From Acanthochromis polyacanthus (lineage: Eukaryota; Chordata; Actinopteri; Pomacentridae): a stretch of 64,000 nucleotides of DNA. Shown one piece after another: positions 1 through 11,689 of this stretch. The stretch is from NCBI RefSeq assembly GCF_021347895.1, contig NC_067135.1, forward strand, positions 1,108,657 to 1,172,656. Reading direction: 5' to 3'. Positions within the stretch are counted from its first letter, which is position 1. Every line of letters starts with the position of its first letter. A model generated the notes under the pieces. The model saw only the letters and a program-made list of their open reading frames with translations, searched no databases and was not told the DNA's origin. The position numbers and the translations under genes were made by a program.

Positions 1-714
1 TTCTCCAGAACCATCATCCTCACACCAAGCCCAGAGGAATGAAGCTCTACCGATGTCCTGATGTCAGCAGGCTTCCATAAGTCATTCCCCAGCTAATGGG
101 GACATGATATTGATTTACATTCTGTTTAGCCTTTTATAGACGGCCAATTAATGATTGGAAGTTAAATTATTCACACGGTCCCTTTGCTGCCTGCAGCCTG
201 AGAAAAGCTCAGCAGCTCAGAGTTCATTTAGTGAACAATCTGAGGACTGGTGTCAGATTCCTGCTGCAGAATGCTCAGATGTGTTTCTTTGTGTGTTTAG
301 CTGACGCTCATATCCAGGCAGGTTGTTATCCAAGGACGCCCGGCAGTCACTCCACAGTGAAAAGAGAAAAGCGTCTGGTTAAACCACTTCAAGTAAAAAT
401 GTCTTTCATTACGCTGCAGCCTTCAGAACGAGGAGAGAAGCTGCTGAGCAGAGAGAAAGCTCTTATTTCCCACATATACTGTATATACAAGTATTTTATT
501 TTGTAAAGTTTCCTCATTATCTTGTTAAAAAAAATACACAATCTGAGGATTTTCTGTTGAGTGAAAACTAAGTTTTCCAGCACAAAGACATGGAAAAGGC
601 CTCAACTTGTCCAAGTGAGCAGCAGGAAAGCCAGTCTGAAGCCAGGCAGGTTAATATGAGCTGCTTTTTTATTTCCTGTTCTTAGCTTAGTGCATCTCTA
701 AAGTCTTCCTGCTT

Positions 715-1345
715 CTTTTTATGATCATTTACATTCTGTTTACATTTTGTTCATCACAGTCTGGTCATTTTGTGTCACATTTTGGTTCTTTTTGCCCTCT
801 TTGAGGTTATTTTCTATCATATTTGGGTAATTTTACTAAGCCTTTTGGTTGTTTTGCTTTTCATTTTGTGTATTTCTATAGTAGTTTGCCACTTTGTCCT
901 TTTGTACCTCTTGTTCATGCAAGTTAGGTTGTTTTGCATCAATTTTGTGTCATATTTGAAACATTTTGTGTGTCATTGTGTTCATTCCATTACCTTTTTA
1001 TGGTAGTTTTGTGTATAATTTTGGTAATTTTGCATCTGTTTGTTGCCATATTGCGGGTCCGTGGTCACTTTACTGATCTTTTGCATGTCTTTGTTGCCAT
1101 TTTGTCTTTTTTTTTTTTGTTCATTTTCTATTTTTTCTGTGAATCCAGTTTGTTGTTTTGCATCTTTTGTGTCACATTTTGGACATTTTAAGTCTCTGTA
1201 TGGACATTTTGGATCTTTTTGTGGTAGTTTAATGTGAAATTAGTTGTTCTGCATCTCTGTGTTTCTATTTTGTCTCCCTTTTGCCTATCATTTTAGTTGT
1301 TTTACACATCATCTGTGTAACGTTGGGGCATTTTGTCTCTTTGCA
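715..1345 (+). repeat. degenerate T/G-rich short-motif array (TTTTGTGTCATTTTGG-like)
   Basis: Variants of TTTTGTGTCA and CATTTTGG recur without strict period over about 630 bases. The reverse complement (CAAAATGAC, CACAAAG) forms similar arrays elsewhere in the window. Short reading frames here (770-1237) are by-products. The rest of 1-1893 shows nothing recognisable. Confidence 0.55.
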
Positions 1346-1893
1346 GCCATTTTCTTAAACAGAGAAAGCTTCTTTTAAAACGCAGGCATTGATAACACCT
1401 CTTGTTTTTCCTTCCTGTCCAGCTCCCTGGTGCTTTACATTCATCCGTTAGTGTTGATTGTGTTTCAGGTTACAGCAGCCGTGAACCCTGAGCTGAGGTT
1501 GATTAGTCCTCCTTGTTCTGGTGGTGAACACTGGAGAGGCTCAGAGCTCATTTCATCACCTAATGAGGCCGCAAAGGGAAGACAAACGTGCTAATGTGAA
1601 ACCCGGCAGTCTTTGAAGCTGCTCACAGTTTTGATCACACAGTCAAATCTCACATTTTCTGACACGTCACCCTTTAAGGAAGCTTTAGTTAGCAGCTGCT
1701 CCATCACACCGAGAACTCTGACATTTCATTTAACCGGCAGGAAAAACGCATGAAAAGACCTCGTCAGGATGATCATGACTTTGTGCCGAATTTCTCCAGC
1801 AAAATGCACGTTCCCTTTGATTTCCTCTAAACTCCACTTTTACATTAAGAAAAACAAGAAAAGCCCTCAGAGAACGCAGTAAGGCTGCATCTT

Positions 1894-2308
1894 CCACGGT
1901 CCTCCTCCAAGGCCGCTCGGTCCTCCTCCAAGGCCGCTCGGTCCTCGTCCAGAGCTGCTCGGTCCTCGTCCAGAGCCGCTCGGTCCTCCTCCAAGGCCGC
2001 TCGGTCCTCCTCCCGAGCTGCTCGGTCCTCCTCCCGAGCCGCTCGGTCCTCCTCCCGAGCCGCTCGGTCCTCCTCCCGAGCCGCTCGGTCCTCCTCCCGA
2101 GCCGCTCGGTCCTCCTCCAAGGCCGCTCGGTCCTCCTCCCGAGCCGCTCGGTCCTCCTCCAGAGCCGCTCGGTCCTCCTCCAAGGCCGCTCGGTCCTCCT
2201 CCAGGGCCGCTCGGTCCTCCTCCAGAGCCGCTCGGTCCTCCTCCAGAGCCGCTCGGTCCTCCTCCAGAGCCGCTCGGTCCTCCTCCAGAGCCGCTCGGTC
2301 CTCCTCCA
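1894..2308. repeat. 21-bp GC-rich minisatellite, about 20 copies
   Basis: The unit is close to GGTCCTCCTCCAGAGCCGCTC with variants AAGG, CGAG and GTCC. Because 21 is divisible by three, all three minus-strand frames stay open (157, 179 and 194 residues, e.g. repeating EDRAALE). Nothing supports translation. Confidence 0.93.
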
Positions 2309-2309
2309 A

Positions 2310-2560
2310 AGCAAAGGAAATCACCATAGAATGTGTCCATTTAGTATAGATGTACCCACAAACAGAATGACCTTCTCTGAGCACAGGCGTGTGTTCTGCA
2401 TGTCCATGTTATGTACGGATCACGTGACCTAAATATGTAGCGCGCGGTAGAAATTGATGGGACTCAGAAACACCCCCACAGTTTAATCAGTTGTTCCTCG
2501 GATCATTTCTGATGGATAAGTCCTGATAAGTCCTCAGAGGTGGATTTGTAGTAGGATCAC
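2310..2560 (-). repeat. dispersed repeat copy, inverted relative to 15440-15660
   Basis: The reverse complement shares, in order, GGAACAACTGATTAAACTGT, GTGTTTCTGAG, TAGGTCACGTGATC, CATCTA.A.TAAATGGACAC and ATTCTATGGTGATTTC with 15440-15640. Identity is interrupted by small indels. The 21-bp minisatellite starts directly at the end of this copy. Class unknown. Confidence 0.75.
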
Positions 2561-2689
2561 AATCACTTGGTCCTTGTCATTTCTGACCTTCCCTGAAAAT
2601 TTAAATCTGGAGCCACTAGTTTGTTAGCTTAGCTTATCATAAACACAGAAAGCAGACAGCAATAACGACCCTGTCCAAAGGTAACATGG

Positions 2690-2905
2690 CAACTAAAGAC
2701 CTGACTTCTCAGTCAGGCTTTTATTTAGGTAGTGGTGTTGTGACAGCTTGTTTGCTGTTATTGTGTTTGTGCACATGGTTGTGTCACTCCCTGTTGTTCA
2801 CTGCTGATTTAAATTTTCTTCCCTCCTGATTTTATTGTGAAGCAGTTTGTAAATTTCGTTTCTGTGAAAGGTGCTATATAAATAAACTTTGCTTGCTTGC
2901 TAACA
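2690..2905 (+). mobile_element. possible 5'-truncated LINE/SINE 3' tail
   Basis: It ends with GTGCTATATAAATAAACTTT followed by repeated GCTT, the style of 3' tail seen on fish non-LTR elements; a similar tail with repeated GATT ends at 45608. The 5' limit is a guess. Confidence 0.45.
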
Positions 2906-5107
2906 TGCTCTGAACTGAAGGTCACTAATTAATTAAATGAATTTCTCTGTAAATTCCATTCAAACTGAAACCAACTAAACCAACTTCTGAATTTCCAGTC
3001 GCTAAGCTTCAATTTAACAGACCAACATGGCAGAATATTCTCTAAAACATCCAAAAATTCCTCAGTGTTGAGCACGGATGAAACGAACTGAAATCGTTTT
3101 GTTGTGTAGTGAAGCGGTTATGAAGCTTGGATTGAGTGAAAATCTTTGTTTTTGCGCCTGCCTTTGATAAATGGTGTCATTTAGCTGATTTCTGTCTTTA
3201 ATGAGAACATCTTTCAAACCTGCTGAGGCTTATAGGGTGACGAGGATTAAATCGGAATATTTCCATTTTTTCTCTCCTCGTCTGATGTTAAACTGGAAAT
3301 CTTTGGGCTGTGGACTTAACAGCTTCTGTCATCTTGACCTTTAGGAGACACTAATTTCACATTAGCACATTCTTTAAAGACCAAAACGGCAATAAATGAA
3401 TCCAGAACAGTTCAGACTAAAAGATTTACTTTATGTAACGGTAATATTTGAGGAGATTAGAAGGATTGACCATTAAAGTTGATTCATTTCTAGGGAGATC
3501 CTCCTCTGTAGTCCCGTTTAGTCAGTATAAAGAAATGTGAAGTTGGCCTCTGTCAGTGTGATCTGTGTGTCACTCGTATGTAGTAAATGTACAGTATGCA
3601 GTACATAGTATAAATGTGTGTCATCAGTCCTGGTCTGAAGGCTGACAGTGAATGTTTCACAGTGACAGAGTCTCTGTCGTGTCTCTATAGTGTCTCCAGA
3701 CTGTCTCCTGACTTGGTGACGATCGTTCTAAATGATTATTCCATTGGTTGGACAACAATAAGAAATGCTGCGATAGGAAACGTTTTCATACTTGAAGGCT
3801 CAGATCAGTGACAGCTGTGATTAAAAAGCTGCAGATCAGTTACTCCTCTTAATGAGCTCTCTAAACACTTTCCATCATTTCCAAGGACGCCGTTTGTTCA
3901 ACAATGCTCTTTAATTAAAATCTATGAAATCTGAAAATGACTGAGGATGGTAGAGATGCTTTAGTTCATCTTCACCTCCTGGAGTTAAACATTTAAATCA
4001 GCAGAATATTGATCAGATCTGCAGAATGTTAACAAACCAATAAAGACCTTCTGTGGATTTTCAGTTGAACAAAATGCTTCATTTAGGAGGATTTTCTGGC
4101 TGTTGGTGAAGTGAACCGTGTTGGTATTCTTTTATACTATTATTTTAGTGTGTCAACCTGAATATTAAAGACTTTGGAAATGTTTAACTCAAGTTAAGAA
4201 CCAGAACAGCTTCTTCATTCGAGACAGATCAGAGTTAAGGTTAGTTCAGATCACAGTGATTCTGTTTAGTGGCTTTTTGTTGCTATTAGTTTCCTGTTAA
4301 TGAATCATAGAATGAATCACTGATGAACAGATTAAAAATACTCGGTTGGTTTATTTGTGTCGCATCTTCCATCTACTGACTTTTTAAGAATACTGTCTGA
4401 GTTGACTCTGTTTAATGTGACAAAACGATCTCTGACAAGATACCACTGACCATAAGCGAAGTCTTTGTCATGGTGCCCATCCAAAAATTAGAAAAAAAAC
4501 TAAAAAGATGACACGTAAAGACCACAGTGAGACACAACAAGGCTAAAATGTCAAACAAAACAGCCAATATTAGACACAAAAAGACTAAAGATTCAAAACG
4601 ACTATATTAGCCACAAAGCGATGATTCAAAAAGTAAAACTTCAAAAATAAGGAACAAACCTACAGCTGTTCTAGGCTGCAAGTCTCAGTAGAAGTCTTCA
4701 TTACAGCAGCTCTAGTTGGAGGTCATTAATTATAACAGAAGTCTTTGTCACGGTGCCCGTTGCTGCTAAACTCCCACAATGCTCTCTGCTTTCCAGCCTC
4801 CTCTGGTCTCTACAGGATTAAACAGGAAGAGGGGAACCAGGTTCTAGTAAACTCAAAAACTTGCCCAAAAAGTTTTCAAACTTCTCAAGAAAGACTCAAA
4901 ATTGGTCAAAAATCCTCAAACGTTTTCGTAATTTCTTAGAATTGTCGAAATTGAGAAACACTAAAAGCATCTCGACACTCAGCCAAAATGCCAAACCTTT
5001 ATCAAAAATGACTCAAAACTTGATCAAATTAATCAAAACTTATGTAAAATGACTCTAAACTTGAAACTTCCAAAGTGAGAGTGTTCATCCTACACCACCT
5101 TTTAGTC
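2906..5107. other. noncoding stretch, no gene recognised
   Basis: AT-rich single-copy-looking sequence. The only structure I see is a short-motif array near 4495-4660 with ACACAAAAAGACTAAA-like units, one of several such arrays in the window. Small open frames here lack any family signature. Confidence 0.5.
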
Positions 5108-5180
5108 GTAGGAGCTTCAGGAGAAACCAGCTGGACTTCTCTTCCAAAGAAGTCCAGCTGGTTTCTCCTGAAGCTCCTAC
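5108..5180. repeat. perfect 33-bp inverted repeat with 7-base loop
   Basis: The left arm 5108-5140 (starting GTAGGAGCTTCAGG) is an exact reverse complement of the right arm 5148-5180; the loop is CTTCCAA. Arms this long without a mismatch point to a recent origin or selection on folding. No U-run terminator or promoter is visible. Confidence 0.97.
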
Positions 5181-8090
5181 AAGCACAACCTTCTTTTTCC
5201 TCCGATTTATCATTAATGTAGTTTTAATCGTGTTAAATATGTATGACAATAATCCAGCTGTCTCTTTATGGGATGGCATTCAGTCACATGATGTTAGCTC
5301 AGCCTGGTCGCTGAAACGGAAGCATCCATCTTGTTGTTTTTTTAAGCTATTTGGAGCTTCTTGTCGCGTTTGCCTCTCTGCAGTAAAATAAATGTATTTC
5401 CTGAGCTGACTTTGCTGCGACCACAGAAGCAGGTCAGGCAGAAAACCTCCTACTGCAGTGAAATGTATTAATGCTGCAGCTTCTGTCTGGAGGCTGCAGG
5501 TCATTTCCATCCAGGATTGGACCGTATTGATATTTCACGCTGTACATCACGGCTCTTCAGGGCCCATAAACATGTCTGTTGGTTTACTGCTGGTGTCGCT
5601 GGGGGAAAAAAAAGAAATAAAAGGCCCAAACTGATGCAGAGGTTGAGTGAACTGCTGGGGAACGATCCATACATTGATCAGATTGAAGAACACACATTTT
5701 AACTTAGAGGAGAGAATGGGCTTAATGCAGCAAACGGCAGCAGCTTATTTCCAGCAGCAGAAGATGTTTGTTTGTGTTTCCATCCCATAATATGCAGAAA
5801 GGTGCAGTTTTGCCTCGTCACTGCACATGTTGTCCCTTCTTTGCCTCCTGAGCTGTCGTGAGCTGTGAGCTTTACTCCACCCAGACAGATCTGATCCATC
5901 CTCACAAACGTCTGATGCATAATTCAAACTGGGAGATGTCTGCTTTTTTATTTATTTTTTCCTGTGGCTATGTTTAAACTTTCGGCTGTGCTGGGAATGT
6001 CGTCGTGAATATATTTCCTTTGTGTTTTACAATAAACGGCAGAGTGAGAGACGGTGCTTCTACTACTTCCTGTTTCTAGCTGCTGCTCAGATTTAATAGG
6101 ATCTGACACGGCGCGATGGAATAAAACAAACCTTTGATTAGGAATCATTCATCTCTAAGCTGTGACAGTCACAGTTGTTGCTCTTAACGGCAGCTTTTAT
6201 GTAAACTTCACACCAAAATATTCCTCCCGTTTGTCTGTCATCCCCAATACAACTCACATTCTGCACTTTTAATAACTACACATTTTCTGGATCAATCGGT
6301 GAATGCTTGGTCTGTAAGATGTCCGTTATACCAGGAAATATTGACCTTTTTTTAGGAAGTTTTTTCCCTCAAAAAATGACTCAAACCAAACGATCAATGA
6401 TCAGAATAGTTGCCCTTTAATTTCAGCTGACAAATAATAAATCAGTCGTTGTAGTTTGACTTCCCTCCTCTATGACAGAATATCATTTCTGGGATCATTT
6501 TTCACCATTTCTTTGCCTTTTATAGACAAAACGACTAACTGAACATTCCAGAAGTTTCAACAAATAAATGATCTCTTTAGCAAGTGTCAAATTACTTTAG
6601 TTTGAGTGAATCTGAAGGAAAAGACGTCCCTTGCGTAGATAAATCTTCAGATGCGTTAAGACCTTAGAAAACACTTTAATGGTTCAAAGCTCCAGAAAGC
6701 CATGAAACGTGGTGAGGACGCAGACAGAACAGTTTAAAGCAGATCGGAATGATTGAGTGGATCCAAACGAGGACAAATCTTTATTTATTGGTCCTTTAAA
6801 ATGGAAAAAAGTCCAAAATGTTCAATTGTAGTCTGGTACTGTGTCTCTAGAAAGTTCCTGTAGATGTCTATAAATAGATATATTCTGTACAGGAAGTCCT
6901 CGGTTTACGACGTCCTCCACTTACAGCGTTTCATCAGAACTGGTTACTGGAACTATTTGATGATTGGAGCGGATGAATACATCGTCATGCGGCGCTATCA
7001 GACGGCTTTGTTTCCATTCTCTGGTTGTACTCCACCTTGGATTGTGCTACATTCACTAACTTTTTGTGCTCATCATGGCTCCCATCGTAAGTCAGTCATT
7101 GTTGCAATAAATCAGAACTCTGGTGAAAATGTGAACAAAGCCGTCGCTTGTATCACCATAAGACACGCCGTCCAAACTGGTTCTAACCGGTCAAAGCTTT
7201 GAGTCGTGCCGTTTCTTCAGATTCCTGTTGTGTTTGTTGAACTCTGATGTAAGTCCAGGACCTCCTGTATTTTTATAGAAATAAGTTTTGGGCCCAGTGA
7301 ACAGATGTGATTTATGTTTTCCCTCAGTCTATTCCTTCTTGTGGACATGAAGCTGTTTGACATGTCTCAAACGTGGCTCTCAGACAGACGTCCTGATTGA
7401 AGCAGGTTATTGTCAGAAGCCTTCAGCCGCCGTCTGAGGAGGAATTAGATTTTAGCTGCAACGCTAACCTTCCAGCTTCAGGGTGCGTTCGAGTCAGAGA
7501 GGGGAGATGAGTTCTCTGCTGTGACAGATCATATTTATTCAGGCCTCGGGGGAACATTTAAAGCAGAACAAAAGGTCAAGCAATCTCTTTTTATCCTCTT
7601 CCAGATAGAAATGTTCAGAGTGTCGCCGTGCTTTCAGCTGATGACAGAAACAAAGAAAACCAGACACAAGTGAGCTCCTGTTTCATGTTGTTCTGCAAAC
7701 GACTACAAATGCTGAGAGGAATCCACTGAGCTGTTCTTAAATCAGGAAATTAACTGGAGAATAGGTTTGAAAATCCATATTTCTTTTATTCAATAAGTAA
7801 CTTTTCTCATCCACTGAAACATTTAGTGGCCGGAAACTGAAACTTTTCTATTTAAAGACAGACTTCAGTAAACTGATTCACATCCTCAGAATTCTGTGTT
7901 TATTTAACCCTAACCACAGAAAATCAGAGCTATCGATTCATCTACTGACTACTGTACCATTTAGCCAGTAATTCCAAAATCCTGCATCTCCATGGAAACA
8001 CACCAAACATGGAGGAGAGGAAACTCAGAAATATCTTCTGTGCAGTAGCAATGGCAGCGACATGCTTTAGATCAGCCAGAACTGTCTAGT
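5181..8090. other. noncoding stretch, no gene recognised
   Basis: Ordinary AT-rich sequence. Near 6760-6860 there is weak reverse-strand resemblance to the repeat at 34000-34160 (CTAGAAAGTTCCTGTAGATG, GTCCTTTAAAATGGAAAAAA). The 112-residue frame at 6864-7202 has no recognisable domain. Confidence 0.5.
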
Positions 8091-9495
8091 TGTTCAAACA
8101 CAGTAGCAGTAATAGTAGTGTTATTAGTAGCAGTAGCAGTAATAGTATTATTAGCAGTAGCAGCAGATTATCTGTGATTAGACGCCGTTTGAAGCAACAG
8201 CAGCACTCGTAGTAATAGTATTAGCTTTATTAGCAGTAATAGTATTATCAGCATTAGCTGCAGCAGCACTAGTAGTAATAGTATTAGTTATTAGCAGTAA
8301 TAGTATTATCAGCATTAGCTGCAGCAGCACTAGTAGTAATAGTATTAACATTATTAGCAGTAATAGTATTAGCATTAGCTGCAGCAGCACTAGTAGTAAT
8401 AGTATTAACATTATTAGCAGTAATAGTATTAGCATTAGCTGCAGCAGCACTAGTAGTAATAGTATTAACATTATTAGCAGTAATAGTATTAGCATTAGCT
8501 GCAGCAGCACTAGTAGTAATAGTATTAACATTATTAGCAGTAATAGTATTAGCATTAGCTGCAGCAGCACTAGTAGTAATAGTATTAACATTATTAGCAG
8601 TAATAGTATTAGCATTAGCTGCAGCAGCACTAGTAGTAATAGTATTAACATTATTAGCAGTAATAGTATTAGCATTAGCTGCAGCAGCACTAGTAGTAAT
8701 AGTATTAACATTATTAGCAGTAATAGTATTAGCATTAGCTGCAGCAGCACTAGTAGTAATACTATTAGCTTTATTAGCAGTAATGGTATTATCAGCATTA
8801 GCATTAGCTGCAGCAGCACTAGTAGTAATAGTATTAGCTTTATTAGCAGTAATAGTATTATCAGCATTAGCATTAGCTGCAGCAGCACTAGTAGTAATAG
8901 TATTAACATTATTAGCAGTAATAGTATTAGCATTAGCTGCAGCAGCACTAGTAGTAATAGTATTAACATTATTAGCAGTAATAGTATTAGCATTAGCTGC
9001 AGCAGCACTAGTAGTAATAGTATTAACATTATTAGCAGTAATAGTATGAGCATTAGCTGCAGCAGCACTAGTAGTAATACTATTAGCATTATTAGCAGTA
9101 ATAGTATTAGCATTAGCTGCAGCAGCACTAGTAGTAATAGTATTAGTTATTAGCAGTAATAGTATTATCAGCATTAGCTGCAGCAGCACAAGTAGTAATA
9201 GTATTAGCTTTATTAGCAGTAATAGTATTATCAGCATTAGCTGCAGCAGCACTAGTAGTAATAGTATTAACATTATTAGCAGTAATAGTATTAGCATTAG
9301 CTGCAGCAGCACTAGTAGTAATAGTATTAACATTATTAGCAGTAATAGTATGAGCATTAGCTGCAGCAGCACTAGTAGTAATAGTATTAGTTATTAGCAG
9401 TAATAGTATTATCAGCATTAGCTGCAGCAGCACAAGTAGTAATAGTATTAGCATTAGTAGCAGTAATAGTATTATTAGCATTAGCTGCAGCAGCT
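8091..9495. repeat. 60-bp satellite, about 21 copies, with trinucleotide substructure
   Basis: From about 8200 the unit repeats every 60 bases and contains GCTGCAGCAGCACTAGTAGT and TTAACATTATTAGCAGTAAT; consecutive units over 8335-8760 are identical or nearly so. Some units carry an extra ATCAGCATT. The flank 8091-8170 is built from the same AGT/AAT/AGC triplets without the 60-bp order. Very long frames on both strands (up to 362 residues of LLLLIMLI or TITANNVN type) follow from the stop-free unit and are not evidence of a gene. Confidence 0.96.
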
Positions 9496-9623
9496 CCATG
9501 AGGCAGCGTTTAGTTTGTCTTCTTGTCTTCACCTGTTAATATTCATGCTGTTGTGTATTTTTATAACCGCTGCAGTGGAGACATGAAAGAGGAACACAGG
9601 GGAAGTGACATTTGTCAGGGCTG

Positions 9624-9624
<1 letters not shown>

Positions 9625-9683
<59 letters not shown>
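9625..9683. repeat. (GT)n microsatellite
   Basis: Nearly uninterrupted GT dinucleotides for about 58 bases. Confidence 0.97.
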
Positions 9684-9689
<6 letters not shown>

Positions 9690-11138
9690 ATTCTAACACC
9701 TTCCAGCTGCTCAACACAAAATCGTGATCTACACTGTAAAAATCAACGCTTTCTGTTGTTTTAAAGAAATAATTTAATGCTGTTTTACAGTTCATCCCTG
9801 TTTAATTAAATTCCCCCCAAAAAAACTCTAAAAATCCTGAAAAATATCATAAATTTACACATCAACCCCCAAAAAATAACCCAGAACTTTGACATCCAAA
9901 ATGAGTTTACTTTAAGCCTCGCGTCGTCCTCTGGCTCAAACTGATCCATTTAAAAGTTTGGAAATGTGGAAAAAAAAAAATCACTGAGAAACTTCAGAAA
10001 AAATTTCTTGAAGAACGTTCACAAAAAATCAACCAAAGTCCAGTAAATTCTGATGGATTTTGGTTGATTTTTTTTTTTTTTTTTTTCCCCCGAATGTTCT
10101 TAGAGAAACCATAAGAACTTTTACTAAGATATATGGAATCACTTTAGGTCTTTTTAGGATTTTTTGGGAAGATTTTTTGTCTTTTTTTAAGAAATATTCA
10201 CAATTATTATTTTTTAATTCATTTTTAATTTTTACATTTTTATTTCTTGCCAAATTTGGAGATTTTTTTTTCTTGAATAAAACTTACACAGGAAACTTTT
10301 AAGAAATTTTTGGAATTTTCTTCCTGAATATTTTGATTTTTTTTTTTGAATTTTTACAATTTTTGGAAATTTTTTTTGCAGAATTTTTAGGGTTTTTTTT
10401 TCAGACAAAGGAACAATATTTTTCGTGCCTGTAAACAAAGATATGAGAATAACTACTGATTCTTTTTTCCACCATAAAAATCACCAAAAGCACAGAAATG
10501 TACTTGAAGGACTGAAATGTTTTTAATGTTTTGTTAAATTGCAGAATATTTCTGATAAATTCACAAAAAACAATGTAATAATTTACATTTTGCTTTAAAG
10601 AATAAAAGTAAACAGGTAAACTGTAAATAGTAATAATAAAAACTCTAAATGGTTGTTTGTTCTTTTGTACGGTTTGATCATGAAATTATATTATTATTAT
10701 TATCTCACAGCTAAATGTCCTCATTTGATAGTTCTCTATATGAAGGAATAAACTGATCATTGATTTTTAAACAGTTCTTGGACAGATATAATATTTCTAG
10801 GTGTCATGCTGATTAAAACACATTCATTCAACACTTTTAGTTGTGAAAACGTCTCTGATTGTGTCTTCTACCCAAATCTTCTCTGTAAAATTATAGGAAC
10901 CAAACCTGATCTTTTTTCTGTTAATTCTCTCCAGAGGACAACAATAGCAGGAAAAAGGTTAAAAAACATTTACTAAAGTAACTTTGTCTGAAAAAATCTG
11001 TGTAAAAATGAATCTTAAAGAGCATTTCCTGTTTTAATGGCAGAAGCATCAGATAAACATGAAGCAAACTGTCTAAAATGAATTCTGTTTAGGAGGTTTT
11101 CCTCATGTTGAGATTTCATTCATTTCTCTGATTCTCAG
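9684..11138. other. AT-rich noncoding stretch with T-rich block
   Basis: Around 10055-10420 the + strand is dominated by T runs (up to about 17) and TTTTTGGAATTTT-like words. No gene, repeat ends or RNA gene recognised. Confidence 0.55.
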
Positions 11139-11145
11139 TAATTGT

Positions 11146-11501
11146 TAGCCTAGCCGCACTAGACCCAGGTCTGAAGACACAAGGGTCTCGGAACTCTGGA
11201 CAGGGAGGGAGGCGGTCTAAAAGGTTGTCTTTCAAATCCCTCTGCAGCAATTGGGTAGGTATACAACCAATCAGCACAACGAATAGGCTCCTAGAGCGCC
11301 GGAAATCAGAGGATGCAGGAGTTCGGTGAAGCCTTATTTATACAGTCAATGGGTGAAGCTCAAGTATATTACAGACATGTTAACAGAAAGATTATTCAGA
11401 GTCGGTGCTAATGGAGCTCAACGACTGTTGTCGTTTTTGTTGTCGACCCTGGCAGAGAATTAAAGTCGTTGCTGTGGGTTGTCTAGCACGGCTAGGCTAA
11501 C
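11146..11501. mobile_element. nonautonomous DNA transposon (MITE), 356 bp
   Basis: Left end TAGCCTAGCCGCACTAGAC and right end GTCTAGCACGGCTAGGCTA are imperfect inverted repeats. TAATTGT flanks it at 11139-11145 and 11502-11508 as a likely target-site duplication (seven bases, possibly eight with one mismatch). No coding capacity. Superfamily uncertain; hAT is possible. Confidence 0.8.
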
Positions 11502-11689
11502 TAATTGTGTCTAATTTTAGGAATATTTTACTCTTGATTTGAACCGTTTTAAAATTCTGATAAGTTTGTAGAAAAAAGAAGTAAATGTGAATGGTTTTGA
11601 TATTTGCTGTATATTAGAAATGCAGAAAAGGAACCATTTAGTTAAATTGAGCAGTCTTGGGGTGAAATCATTTTTCTGGAGTCCTTAAA

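Noticed and set aside
1730..2384. Three overlapping minus-strand frames of 157-194 residues
   Set aside because: They exist only because the 21-bp unit is a multiple of three and lacks stops; no start context or domain.
5108..5180. microRNA gene
   Set aside because: Arms are perfectly complementary and the loop is short; real precursors usually have mismatches, and I recognise no known mature sequence.
8200..9495. CRISPR-like array
   Set aside because: Units are contiguous with no unique spacers, and the DNA is vertebrate.
8178..9532. Long leucine-rich or TITANNVN frames of up to 362 residues
   Set aside because: Products of the 60-bp satellite on both strands; no gene structure around them.
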